From NCBI GenBank assembly GCA_021738625.1, contig JAIPBS010000001.1:186001-250000 (forward strand): 64,000 nt of DNA, written 5' to 3'. The position numbers were made by a program, and so were the translations under genes. Shown here one piece after another: positions 27,651 through 35,769 of this stretch (its first letter is position 1; every line of letters starts with the position of its first letter). The stretch is from Bacteroidales bacterium (lineage in GTDB: Bacteria; Bacteroidota; Bacteroidia; Bacteroidales; JAIOZK01). The notes under the pieces were generated by a model that saw only the letters and a list, made by a program, of their open reading frames with translations, did no database searches and was not told the origin of the DNA.

Positions 27651-28526
27651 ATGGGAATTGATCGAAGAAATTTTTTCAAAGTGCTGGGTGTAACCGGGGC
27701 AACACTGGCCCTGGGCAAAGAAGTTGCAGCCGCTGAACAAGAGGAGGAGGTCAACGACGCTTATGGTATCCTTTATGACGTGTTTATGTGCGGCGGATGC
27801 CAGACCTGTGAGTTTACCTGTGCCGAATTGCACAATCTCCCCGCGCCCGAAGATGTTCCGGAAATTGGGATCAGCAGAAAAACAAATGATCAGAGACGCA
27901 CTGTAGTGAATGCTTATGATACTTCAGGAGGTGAAGTTGCCGTTAAAAGGCAATGCATGCATTGCCTTGAGCCTGCTTGTGTTTCGGCCTGTCTGACACA
28001 GGCCATGTACAAAACAAAAGAGGGTCCGGTTATATGGCGTGAGGAAAAATGCATGGGTTGCAGGTATTGCATGGTATCCTGTCCGTTTGATATGCCCAAA
28101 TTCGAATACAACAGTCCCAACCCGAAGATCATCAAATGCGATATGTGTTACGACCGCATAAAAGAAGGGAAAGAACCAGCCTGTGTTGAAATTTGTCCGG
28201 CCGGTGCACTTGTTTTCGGAAAACGATCAGAACTGATCAAAGAAGCCCGCAAACGGATCATGGAAATGCCCGAATGGTATACTGACCATATTTACGGAGA
28301 ACTTGAAGCCGGTGGCACGGGTTTTATGTACAACGCACCTGTTCCTTTCAGCGAAATGGATTTCAACACCAAACTGCAAAAGAGGTCTTATCCTGAACTC
28401 ACAAAAGGTTTCCTTTACAGTGTGCCCACAATATTTATCCTTTGGCCGACCATTCTGCTTGGCATTCATGAAGCCACCAAAAACAAAAACAACAATCAGA
28501 ACAAAATACAAGACGATCATGCGTGA
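27651..28526 (+). CDS. Tat-exported four-cluster ferredoxin, HybA/DmsB-like
   Basis: 291 residues. The N-terminus MGIDRRNFFKVLGVTGATLA is a twin-arginine signal. Four Cys groups follow: CGGCQTCEFTC; CMHCLEPACVSAC; CMGCRYCMVSC; and CDMC...CVEIC, matching the electron-wire subunits of HybA, DmsB and NrfC type. Like HybA it ends with a membrane anchor (FLYSVPTIFILWPTILLGI, about 252-270). It would carry electrons on the periplasmic side between a partner and the quinone-site protein encoded next, with which it overlaps by 8 bases. No hydrogenase or molybdoenzyme subunit is encoded nearby. Confidence 0.88.
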   Translation: MGIDRRNFFKVLGVTGATLALGKEVAAAEQEEEVNDAYGILYDVFMCGGCQTCEFTCAELHNLPAPEDVPEIGISRKTNDQRRTVVNAYDTSGGEVAVKRQCMHCLEPACVSACLTQAMYKTKEGPVIWREEKCMGCRYCMVSCPFDMPKFEYNSPNPKIIKCDMCYDRIKEGKEPACVEICPAGALVFGKRSELIKEARKRIMEMPEWYTDHIYGELEAGGTGFMYNAPVPFSEMDFNTKLQKRSYPELTKGFLYSVPTIFILWPTILLGIHEATKNKNNNQNKIQDDHA

Positions 28527-29745
28527 GGCCAGTAGTTATACCTTAAGCAAAGACAGAACTAAGGAAAGCACCTGGAAGTTTCTGTTGCAGGAATTAAAAC
28601 CCAAAGGCAAATTATTAACCCCTTTCAACATCATTTCTATCCCGGTGATCCTGCTGGGAGCAGTTATTATCGCGATCAGGTTCTGGAAAGGCATCGGGGC
28701 AGTAACCAATCTCTCCCAGGAAGTTCCCTGGGGTCTGTGGATCGGATTTGATGTGGTAACGGGCGTAGCCTTCGCAGGAGGTGCCTATGTGATCACTTTC
28801 ATGGTTTACATCCTGAATATGAGAAAATACAAATCCATTGTTAGGGTAACAGTACTGAACGGATTTCTTGCCTACGTGTTTTATGCAGGAGCCTTGCTGC
28901 TCGACCTGGGACGTCCGTGGAATGTAGTGAATCCCATCATTGGTAACAATTTCGGGACCAGTTCTGTGCTCTTTTTGGTGGCCTGGCACTTCCTGTTGTA
29001 TATGGTGGCTCAACTGATTGAGTTTTCACCTGCTATCGCCGAATGGCTTGGCGCAAAACGTGCAAGGAAACTCCTATCCGGGATGACCATTGCTGCAGTT
29101 ATATTCGGGATCACCCTTTCAACGCTGCATCAATCCGGGCTGGGCGCCCTGTATCTGATGGCAAAAGACAAGATATTTCCGCTGTGGTACTCCGAATTCA
29201 TACCAATACTTTTCTTTGTCAGCAGTATTTTCGCCGGCCTGTCGATGGTGATCTTCGAAGGATCCATTAGTCACAAGGTATTTGGTGACCAAATCAGCGA
29301 AAAGAACAAGGGGCAACATCACAGCATACTGCATGGGCTTTCAAAGATATGTGCAGGTACTATGCTGGCTTACTTTTTCCTGCAAGTGATCGTATTTGTG
29401 CATGGGCAGCACTGGAACCTGATCAACACCCCGCTGGGATACTGGTATCTGACTGAAATGATTGGCTTTGTACTTTTGCCCTTGATTCTGTTTGTAATCA
29501 GTTACAGGAAACGAAATATTCTACTGATTAAGATCGCCTCGATCATCACCATACTTGGCATCATCATCAACAGGCTTAACGTCACAGTAATAGGCTTCAG
29601 GTGGGATGCTGCAAACCAGTATTATCCTTCCTGGATGGAGATTGTGGTTACACTTGCCATAATTTTCACGGAGATTTGGGTTTTCCGTTGGGTGATCAGG
29701 CGCATGCCCGTACTCAGAGAATCTGCATTTAGCTTGACAAAATAA
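28519..29745 (+). CDS. HybB/NrfD-like integral membrane quinone-interacting subunit
   Basis: The start at 28519 (MREASSYTL) overlaps the upstream ferredoxin stop by 8 bases; a longer frame from 28303 only shadows that gene. 408 residues with about 10 membrane helices. Family features include PWGLWIGFDVVTGVAFAGGAY, LLLDLGRPWNVVNP and TLHQSGLGALYLMAKDK, close to HybB of hydrogenase-2-type modules. Such proteins exchange electrons, and often protons, between the membrane quinone pool and the Fe-S subunit. Pairing with the preceding gene gives a HybAB-type quinone module. Confidence 0.88.
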   Translation: MREASSYTLSKDRTKESTWKFLLQELKPKGKLLTPFNIISIPVILLGAVIIAIRFWKGIGAVTNLSQEVPWGLWIGFDVVTGVAFAGGAYVITFMVYILNMRKYKSIVRVTVLNGFLAYVFYAGALLLDLGRPWNVVNPIIGNNFGTSSVLFLVAWHFLLYMVAQLIEFSPAIAEWLGAKRARKLLSGMTIAAVIFGITLSTLHQSGLGALYLMAKDKIFPLWYSEFIPILFFVSSIFAGLSMVIFEGSISHKVFGDQISEKNKGQHHSILHGLSKICAGTMLAYFFLQVIVFVHGQHWNLINTPLGYWYLTEMIGFVLLPLILFVISYRKRNILLIKIASIITILGIIINRLNVTVIGFRWDAANQYYPSWMEIVVTLAIIFTEIWVFRWVIRRMPVLRESAFSLTK

Positions 29746-29788
29746 ATGGCATCTAAATATAAGATATATAACACAAAAACCTGCTATT

Positions 29789-30499
29789 ATGGAAGGCATT
29801 GCATACAACACCTTGTTTGAAACCAAAGGAATGGAATACATTGTCATCATTGGGTTCCTTGTCATTTTAATCCCATTTTGGCTGTACCTCAACAAAAAAC
29901 AAAATCTTGCTGGAAAAGCCCGGGAAATCCGGGATGTGATTAGCCTGAATCTGCTGCGAACACCCAAAGGATTGTTTTACAGCAACAATCACACCTGGGC
30001 TTTCCTGAGTAAAAACGGATTGGCCAAAATCGGCCTGGATGATTTCCTGCTTCAAATTGTTGGAGATGTAGAACTAAACCCAAAAGTGACGTCAGGGGAT
30101 TTTATTAAAAAAGGTGGATTGTTGGCTCAAATCAATCAGGAGGGCAAAACGTTACGATTCACTGCTCCCATTTCAGGCGAAATACATCAGGCCAACAGCT
30201 CCATTTTTGACAATTCCGGCCTGCTAAGGGAAGATCCCTATGGCGCCGGATGGATTTTCGAGATCAAGCCATCCGATTGGAAAAATGAAACCAAAACCCT
30301 CTATTTTTCAGAGGAAATATCGCAATGGATGAAAGACGAGCTAAACAGGTTGAAAGACTTTCTTTCTGAAGCGGCTCGCATACATTTGCCTGAACCTGCC
30401 ATGGTAGTTTACCAGGAGGGGGGAGAAATCCCTCGTTATGCACTCTCACAGATGGACGAAAAGGTCTGGAATGATTTTCAGGATTATTTCCTGAAATAA
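29789..30499 (+). CDS. Membrane-anchored GcvH-like (lipoyl-carrier-fold) protein
   Basis: 236 residues. One membrane helix (about 17-34) precedes a GcvH-like domain (about 58-165): GLFYSNNHTWAFLSKNGLAK, FTAPISGEIHQANS and AGWIFEIKPSDW. The carrier loop reads INQEGKTLRF: Lys120 lies one position after the usual lipoyl-Lys site, exactly as in the fusion protein upstream. A shared C-terminal domain (WMKDELNRLKDFL, VYQEGGE, WNDFQDYF) links the two as paralogues. It is far larger than a GcvH of glycine cleavage (~125 residues), and no gcvT or gcvP is nearby, so a role in glycine cleavage is unlikely. Actual lipoylation is unproven. Confidence 0.75.
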   Translation: MEGIAYNTLFETKGMEYIVIIGFLVILIPFWLYLNKKQNLAGKAREIRDVISLNLLRTPKGLFYSNNHTWAFLSKNGLAKIGLDDFLLQIVGDVELNPKVTSGDFIKKGGLLAQINQEGKTLRFTAPISGEIHQANSSIFDNSGLLREDPYGAGWIFEIKPSDWKNETKTLYFSEEISQWMKDELNRLKDFLSEAARIHLPEPAMVVYQEGGEIPRYALSQMDEKVWNDFQDYFLK

Positions 30500-30614
30500 A
30501 CTGCTATTCTATGGCATAAGTTAGATAGTCTGCATTTTTTTTCTTACTTTTCAATCACAATTGCGGACATTTTGGTCGATCCAGGCTAGCCGATAATAAA
30601 AAGTGTGAAGAAAT

Positions 30615-32285
30615 ATGCCATTGCATAAAAAAACCGGAACAAGCGAAAATAAGCTAAACAAGCTTTACAGGAGGTTTCAAAAGTTTCACTCCTCAATATT
30701 CGGAAGAGTTATCTATATCATCACCATTTTATCAATCATACTCTTTGCATCCTTCGGTTTGATTTTCCGTTCGGTATATGAAGAATACCTAAACACGGTG
30801 ATCCGTCAGAACGGAAACAACATCGGATCGATTGTGGAAGGGGCTTTGTATCAATCCATGCTGAAAAACGATAAAAGTTCCTTACAAAACACCCTCGACG
30901 TTATACATGCCATGCCCGGCATCGACGAAGTAAACATGTATGATAGCCAAGATAACCTGGCATATTCCACCTTTATCTATGACAGTGCCAACCAAATCCA
31001 CCCCAACTGCAAGGCATGCCACAACGATATGCAAAGCATGTTTCCTCTGAAAGAAAAATCATACAAGATCATTGATAAGGAAAGCGCATGCAAAATGACA
31101 ACTGGTGGCAACGGACACAGACAATTGCTAATCAGATCCCCCATTTTCAATGAAAGATCTTGTTACACGGCCAGCTGCCATGCGCATAACCAAACCGAGC
31201 AAGTACTTGGTTCGCTTATTATTAAAGTTCCTCTTGAAGAACTCGATAAGGCTGTGAGCGATTCAACACAAGATTTTTTTGTACTTGCAAGTGTAAGTAC
31301 GCTATTGCTTGTTGGTTCATTAATTCTGTTTACACGTAAAAAGATCAAACACCCCCTGAATGCGATCATCAGCGCAAGCGAAGCCGTTTCTAAAGGCGAC
31401 AGAAGCAAGAGATTGGATATCAAGCCCGGTTTACTGGAAGACATACGTATGGTTTCCATGGCTTTTAACAACATGCTTGACAATCTTGATAAAGCCAACA
31501 AGGAGCTGGAAAACTGGTCGCACCAGCTTGAATACAAGGTGCAAAAGAAATCGGAGGAACTTTCGAAAATACAAAATGAATTGATCCATGTAGAAAGAAT
31601 CGCCTCACTTGGTAAACTCTCATCTTCCGTTGCACATGAAATCAACAATCCTTTATCGGGCGTGCTAACCTACACCAAACTGGTGCACAAACAGCTCGAC
31701 AAAATGAATCTGGACGACAAAACCTCAGAATCCATGCTGAAATACCTTCGGATCATCGAAACAGAAACCAAGCGTTGCGGCGATATTGTTAAAGGTTTGC
31801 TGGATTTCTCCAAAAAGGATCAAAAAAACTTCGAAAACAGATCACTACATAAAATTCTAAATGAAACTTTCAACCTGATGGCCCACCAAATGAAAATGGC
31901 TGATGTTTATTTTTACAAGGAACTCCTTGCAGAAAATGATGCGGTTTACTGCAATGAAAACCAGATTAAACAGGCTTGTGTAGCCATTTTGGTGAATGCT
32001 TCTGAAGCCATATCTGAAAAGGGGGAAATACTTATGAAGACCACCAATCCGGACAAAACACATATCCGGCTTGATATTTCAGATAACGGTTCGGGAATTG
32101 CTCCGGAAGACATGAGCCATATTTTTGAGCCCTTTTTCTCAGCCAAGCAAAAAGCCAGTGGAATAGGCCTTGGATTAGCAATCGTTCATGGAATTGTGCA
32201 GAGCCATAAAGGAAAAATAGAGATCCAGTCGGAACCTGGAGAGGGGACCACAATATCAATCTTTCTACCACTTGTTAAGAAATAA
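30615..32285 (+). CDS. Sensor histidine kinase with periplasmic c-type heme motifs
   Basis: 556 residues. Two membrane helices (about 30-52 and 221-240) enclose a periplasmic sensor holding CKACH (132-136), a canonical heme c site, and CYTASCH (183-189), a CX4CH variant. A HAMP domain, coiled coil, HisKA (VAHEINNPLSG, phosphorylated His341) and HATPase (DNGSGIAPEDM, GIGLGLAIVHGI) follow. The kinase probably reads a redox or gas signal through bound heme. It starts 115 bases after the GcvH-like gene and 9 bases before its response regulator, so the whole region is likely one operon with autoregulation. Confidence 0.88.
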   Translation: MPLHKKTGTSENKLNKLYRRFQKFHSSIFGRVIYIITILSIILFASFGLIFRSVYEEYLNTVIRQNGNNIGSIVEGALYQSMLKNDKSSLQNTLDVIHAMPGIDEVNMYDSQDNLAYSTFIYDSANQIHPNCKACHNDMQSMFPLKEKSYKIIDKESACKMTTGGNGHRQLLIRSPIFNERSCYTASCHAHNQTEQVLGSLIIKVPLEELDKAVSDSTQDFFVLASVSTLLLVGSLILFTRKKIKHPLNAIISASEAVSKGDRSKRLDIKPGLLEDIRMVSMAFNNMLDNLDKANKELENWSHQLEYKVQKKSEELSKIQNELIHVERIASLGKLSSSVAHEINNPLSGVLTYTKLVHKQLDKMNLDDKTSESMLKYLRIIETETKRCGDIVKGLLDFSKKDQKNFENRSLHKILNETFNLMAHQMKMADVYFYKELLAENDAVYCNENQIKQACVAILVNASEAISEKGEILMKTTNPDKTHIRLDISDNGSGIAPEDMSHIFEPFFSAKQKASGIGLGLAIVHGIVQSHKGKIEIQSEPGEGTTISIFLPLVKK

Positions 32286-32294
32286 GATTTTACC

Positions 32295-33641
32295 ATGGAT
32301 AAAAAAATTTCATTATTAATTGTTGATGACGAAGAATCCGTAAGGGATTCATTGTACAACTGGTTTATTGAAGACGGTTATGACGTTGATTGTGCAAAAA
32401 ATGCCAAGGAAGCATTGTCGATGCTGGAAGCCCGCGATTTCGATATCATCCTGGCCGACATCAAAATGCCCGGAATGGATGGCATGGAGATGCACAAACG
32501 GATCAAATCCTTGAACAAGGATTCAATCGTGATCATTATGACGGCCTTTGCTTCAGTTGAGACAGCCGTGCAAGCTTTGAAGGAAGGAGCTTACGATTAT
32601 ATCACCAAACCATTCGATCCCGACGATTTGTCGCACCTGCTGCGCAATGCCGTCAGCCAGATCAGTCTGAGAACCGAAAACGAGGCGCTGAAAGACCGGA
32701 TCACCACACTGGAAAACATTGATGACATCATTGGCAGCAGCGAAGCCATGCTCAGAGTATTGAAAGAAGTAGAGAGCGTGGCCCCATCCAACTCTTCCGT
32801 GATTATTACCGGGGAAAGCGGTACGGGAAAGGAGATCATCGCCCGGGCCATTCATGCCAATTCCCCCCGTAAGTATTTTCCCATGGTCTCCGTCCATTGC
32901 GGCGCCCTGTCGGAAAATCTGCTCGAAAGCGAGCTTTTTGGGCATGAAAAAGGAGCCTTCACAGGAGCCATGTACAATCGCAAGGGAAGATTCGAAATGG
33001 CCGATGGCGGTACCATCTTTCTGGATGAGATCGGAACCATCAGCCCAAAAATGCAAATTGAATTGTTGCGGGTGCTCGAAACCAAAACCTTTGTCAGGGT
33101 GGGTGGTAACAAAGAAATCGAATCTGACTTTCGTATTATCTGCGCCACCAACAAAGATTTGAAAAAGCTGGTGGCAGAAGGCAAATTTCGCGAAGACCTT
33201 TATTACAGACTGAATGTTGTAAATATTCGTATCCCACCCCTGCGTGAACGATTGGAAGATATTCCCTTGCTGGTGGATCATTTTATAAATAAATTCTGCA
33301 CCTCCATGAGCAGAAACATCATAAGCATCAAAGATGTAACCCTGAAAAGATTGAAAGATTATAATTACCCGGGCAACGTGAGGGAACTTGAAAACATGAT
33401 CGAAAGAGCTATTGTTGTAGGCAATGGAAAGGAAATTCTACCGAGAGACCTGCCGCTGGATAAGAAAACCACAGACACTTCCTACGAAAGCCTGGAAGAC
33501 CTGGAAAAGAAGTATATTGCCAATGTACTCGACAAGTATGAATGGAATATTTCCAAATCGGCCAGAGTACTGAAGGTTGACAGGGTGACACTTTATAATA
33601 AAATCAGGAAATACGGACTTACATCCCCTGGAAAATCCTGA
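32295..33641 (+). CDS. NtrC-family sigma-54-dependent response regulator
   Basis: 448 residues. Receiver domain with phosphoacceptor Asp55 (IILADIKMPGMDG); AAA+ domain with Walker A GESGTGKE (173-180) and the sigma-54 contact loop GAFTGA (220-225); Fis-type helix-turn-helix at the end (NISKSARVLKVDRVTLYNKI). It is the partner of the heme-motif kinase nine bases upstream and should activate sigma-54 promoters. I looked for a GG-N10-GC site upstream of 25931 and did not find a convincing one, so its targets may lie elsewhere. Confidence 0.94.
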   Translation: MDKKISLLIVDDEESVRDSLYNWFIEDGYDVDCAKNAKEALSMLEARDFDIILADIKMPGMDGMEMHKRIKSLNKDSIVIIMTAFASVETAVQALKEGAYDYITKPFDPDDLSHLLRNAVSQISLRTENEALKDRITTLENIDDIIGSSEAMLRVLKEVESVAPSNSSVIITGESGTGKEIIARAIHANSPRKYFPMVSVHCGALSENLLESELFGHEKGAFTGAMYNRKGRFEMADGGTIFLDEIGTISPKMQIELLRVLETKTFVRVGGNKEIESDFRIICATNKDLKKLVAEGKFREDLYYRLNVVNIRIPPLRERLEDIPLLVDHFINKFCTSMSRNIISIKDVTLKRLKDYNYPGNVRELENMIERAIVVGNGKEILPRDLPLDKKTTDTSYESLEDLEKKYIANVLDKYEWNISKSARVLKVDRVTLYNKIRKYGLTSPGKS

Positions 33642-33694
33642 TTGGACTGAAAATCAAAATTATAAACTCACAATATCCCGCACAATCAAAGGAG

Positions 33695-34264
33695 ATGGAT
33701 CACGCGGAGGAAAAGAAAATATTGCTTATAACCCACGGGCCGATGGATGAATATTTCCACGGCACCCTCGCTGAAGATATTCAAAAAATATATGGTTTTA
33801 CAATCCATTTTGAAGAAAGGCATCTCGACCTGAACGCCTATTATGATCCGGTGCGCCGCCAATACAACGGCAACAGCATCATCAGCTATCTGCACGAAAC
33901 CACAAGCGCTACTTACATGAAAACCCTGGGGTTGTTCAATGTAGATCTGTTCATTCCTATTTTAACCTACATCTTTGGCCAGGCCATTTTTAAAGGAAAT
34001 GTGGGTATCGTTTCAACTTACCGACTGAGAAACGAACAATATGGCTTGAAACAAGATACAAAATTGTTGTTTGAGCGACTTCGAAAGGTCATCATACACG
34101 AGTTGGGGCATTCCTTTGGTCTGGTACATTGCTATGATCCGAGCTGTGTTATGAGATCAAGCACATACGTTGAAGACATTGACCAGAAAGACTTTGGTAT
34201 GTGCATCTCATGCCGGGATCTGATCGTTAAGATTATTAACAACTTACAAACATCTACATTTTAA
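33695..34264 (+). CDS. Archaemetzincin-type zinc metalloprotease
   Basis: 189 residues. The zinc site is HELGHSFGLVHC (135-146), followed by Cys151, Met153 of the Met-turn and CISC (170-173). This matches the archaemetzincin pattern HExxHxxGx3Cx4CxM...CxxC, with 16 rather than 17 residues in the last gap. No signal peptide, so it is cytoplasmic. A good ribosome site (AGGAG) precedes the ATG. It follows the response regulator by 53 bases and is followed 47 bases later by a purF-like gene. The physiological role of bacterial archaemetzincins is unknown. Confidence 0.88.
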   Translation: MDHAEEKKILLITHGPMDEYFHGTLAEDIQKIYGFTIHFEERHLDLNAYYDPVRRQYNGNSIISYLHETTSATYMKTLGLFNVDLFIPILTYIFGQAIFKGNVGIVSTYRLRNEQYGLKQDTKLLFERLRKVIIHELGHSFGLVHCYDPSCVMRSSTYVEDIDQKDFGMCISCRDLIVKIINNLQTSTF

Positions 34265-34311
34265 ACTGCTTTTTATAGTAGTTTCGGATTTTAATCAAAA
34301 CAAGGAATCAA

Positions 34312-35715
34312 ATGGGAGGATTTTTTGGTAGCATATCCAAATCGGATTGTGTAAGTGATATTTTTTACGGCACCGACTATAATTCGCATCTCGGTACCAA
34401 AAGAGGCGGGATGGTGGTTCAAAACGGCAAAGGATTTACGCGATCCATACACAATATCGAGAGCTCTTATTTCAGAACCAAGTTCGAGCCCTACCTGCAT
34501 GAGTTCAAGGGCAGAAGCGGCCTGGGCGTGATCAGCGATACCGAATCGCAGCCCATCATCATCAGTTCCCACCTGGGAGAATTCGCCATTGTTACCGTCG
34601 CTAAAATTGCCAATATCGATGAGCTCACCCAAAGGGCACTTAACAATGGAAGACATTTTTCGGAAACCAGCGACGGGGAAACCAACCCCAGCGAACTGGT
34701 GGCCAGCCTGATCACTGAAGAGGAAAGCATCGGTAAGGGAATAGAAAATGTTTACGATAAGGTGAAAGGCTCTTGCTCTTTGCTGATCCTTACCGATAAA
34801 GGAATTTATGCCGCGCGCGACAAGCTTGGAAGGACTCCTGTGGTGTTGGGAAAGAAAGAAGACGGATTTGCCGTGAGCTCCGAATCTACATCCTTTTCTA
34901 ACCTGGGTTATGAGGTCGAACGGGATATCGGTCCGGGTGAGATTTTGTTCATCACAGAAGACGGATATGAACAAAAAAAGCCACCCAACAAAAAAATGCA
35001 GATTTGCGCCTTTCTGTGGGTTTATTATGGATATCCCAGCTCCTATTACGAAAACATCAACGTGGAAGAATGCCGCTACCGCTGCGGTGCCTGCCTGGCC
35101 AAAGACGATGACATTGAAGTGGACTTTGTTTCGGGCATACCCGATTCGGGAGTGGCCCACGCCATCGGGTATTCCAACAAAAAGCAAATCCCGTACAAAC
35201 GGGCCTATGTGAAATACACGCCTACCTGGCCGCGCAGCTTTATGCCCCAGAGCCAGGTAACCCGCGACCTGGTGGCTAAAATGAAACTGATCCCAATCAA
35301 ATCGCTGATCAAGGACAAGAAGATCGTTTTTTGCGACGACAGCATCGTAAGGGGGACGCAGCTCAAAGGCAACACCAAAATCCTTTTCGACTACGGCGCC
35401 AAGGAGATCCACATCCGGCCGGCCTGCCCCACCCTGATCTTTCCATGTGAATTCCTGAATTTCTCGCGCTCGCGTTCCACACTGGATTTGGCCGGCAGGA
35501 AAGCCATACAGGAGATCAATGGGGAATACACAGATAAGCTGAATGAATATGCCAAACCCGGCAGCGACCGCTATGAGGATATGATCGAAAAGATCAGGCA
35601 AAGGATAGGCGTTACCACACTCAAATATCAAAAACTCGACGACCTGGTGGAAGCCATCGGCCTGCCCAAAGAACAATTGTGCACGCATTGCTGGGATGGG
35701 TCCAGTTATTTTTAG
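34312..35715 (+). CDS. Amidophosphoribosyltransferase-like protein lacking the N-terminal catalytic Cys
   Basis: 467 residues with the two-domain PurF layout: an N-terminal Ntn-type domain (GTDYNSHLGTKRGGMVV, then ARDKLGRTPVVLG) and a C-terminal phosphoribosyltransferase domain with the PRPP loop IVFCDDSIVRGTQ (about 337-349), ending LCTHCWDG. In true PurF the processed protein begins with Cys (CGIxG); here it begins MGGFFGSIS, so the glutaminase nucleophile is absent and there is no propeptide. It may use free ammonia, depend on another glutaminase or have a different role. It is related to a known divergent PurF-like group that I recall from Bacteroidota and Firmicutes. Confidence 0.85.
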   Translation: MGGFFGSISKSDCVSDIFYGTDYNSHLGTKRGGMVVQNGKGFTRSIHNIESSYFRTKFEPYLHEFKGRSGLGVISDTESQPIIISSHLGEFAIVTVAKIANIDELTQRALNNGRHFSETSDGETNPSELVASLITEEESIGKGIENVYDKVKGSCSLLILTDKGIYAARDKLGRTPVVLGKKEDGFAVSSESTSFSNLGYEVERDIGPGEILFITEDGYEQKKPPNKKMQICAFLWVYYGYPSSYYENINVEECRYRCGACLAKDDDIEVDFVSGIPDSGVAHAIGYSNKKQIPYKRAYVKYTPTWPRSFMPQSQVTRDLVAKMKLIPIKSLIKDKKIVFCDDSIVRGTQLKGNTKILFDYGAKEIHIRPACPTLIFPCEFLNFSRSRSTLDLAGRKAIQEINGEYTDKLNEYAKPGSDRYEDMIEKIRQRIGVTTLKYQKLDDLVEAIGLPKEQLCTHCWDGSSYF

Positions 35716-35769
35716 TTAATTATTAAAAATTAATAATTCATTATTAAATTGATTATAAAATTTCTATAA

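Noticed and set aside
29789-30499. Annotation as the glycine-cleavage H protein
   Set aside because: It has a membrane anchor, an extra C-terminal domain, a shifted Lys and no gcvT/gcvP nearby.
34291-35688. Long minus-strand open frame opposite the purF-like gene
   Set aside because: The plus-strand frame has clear family motifs; the antisense product has none.
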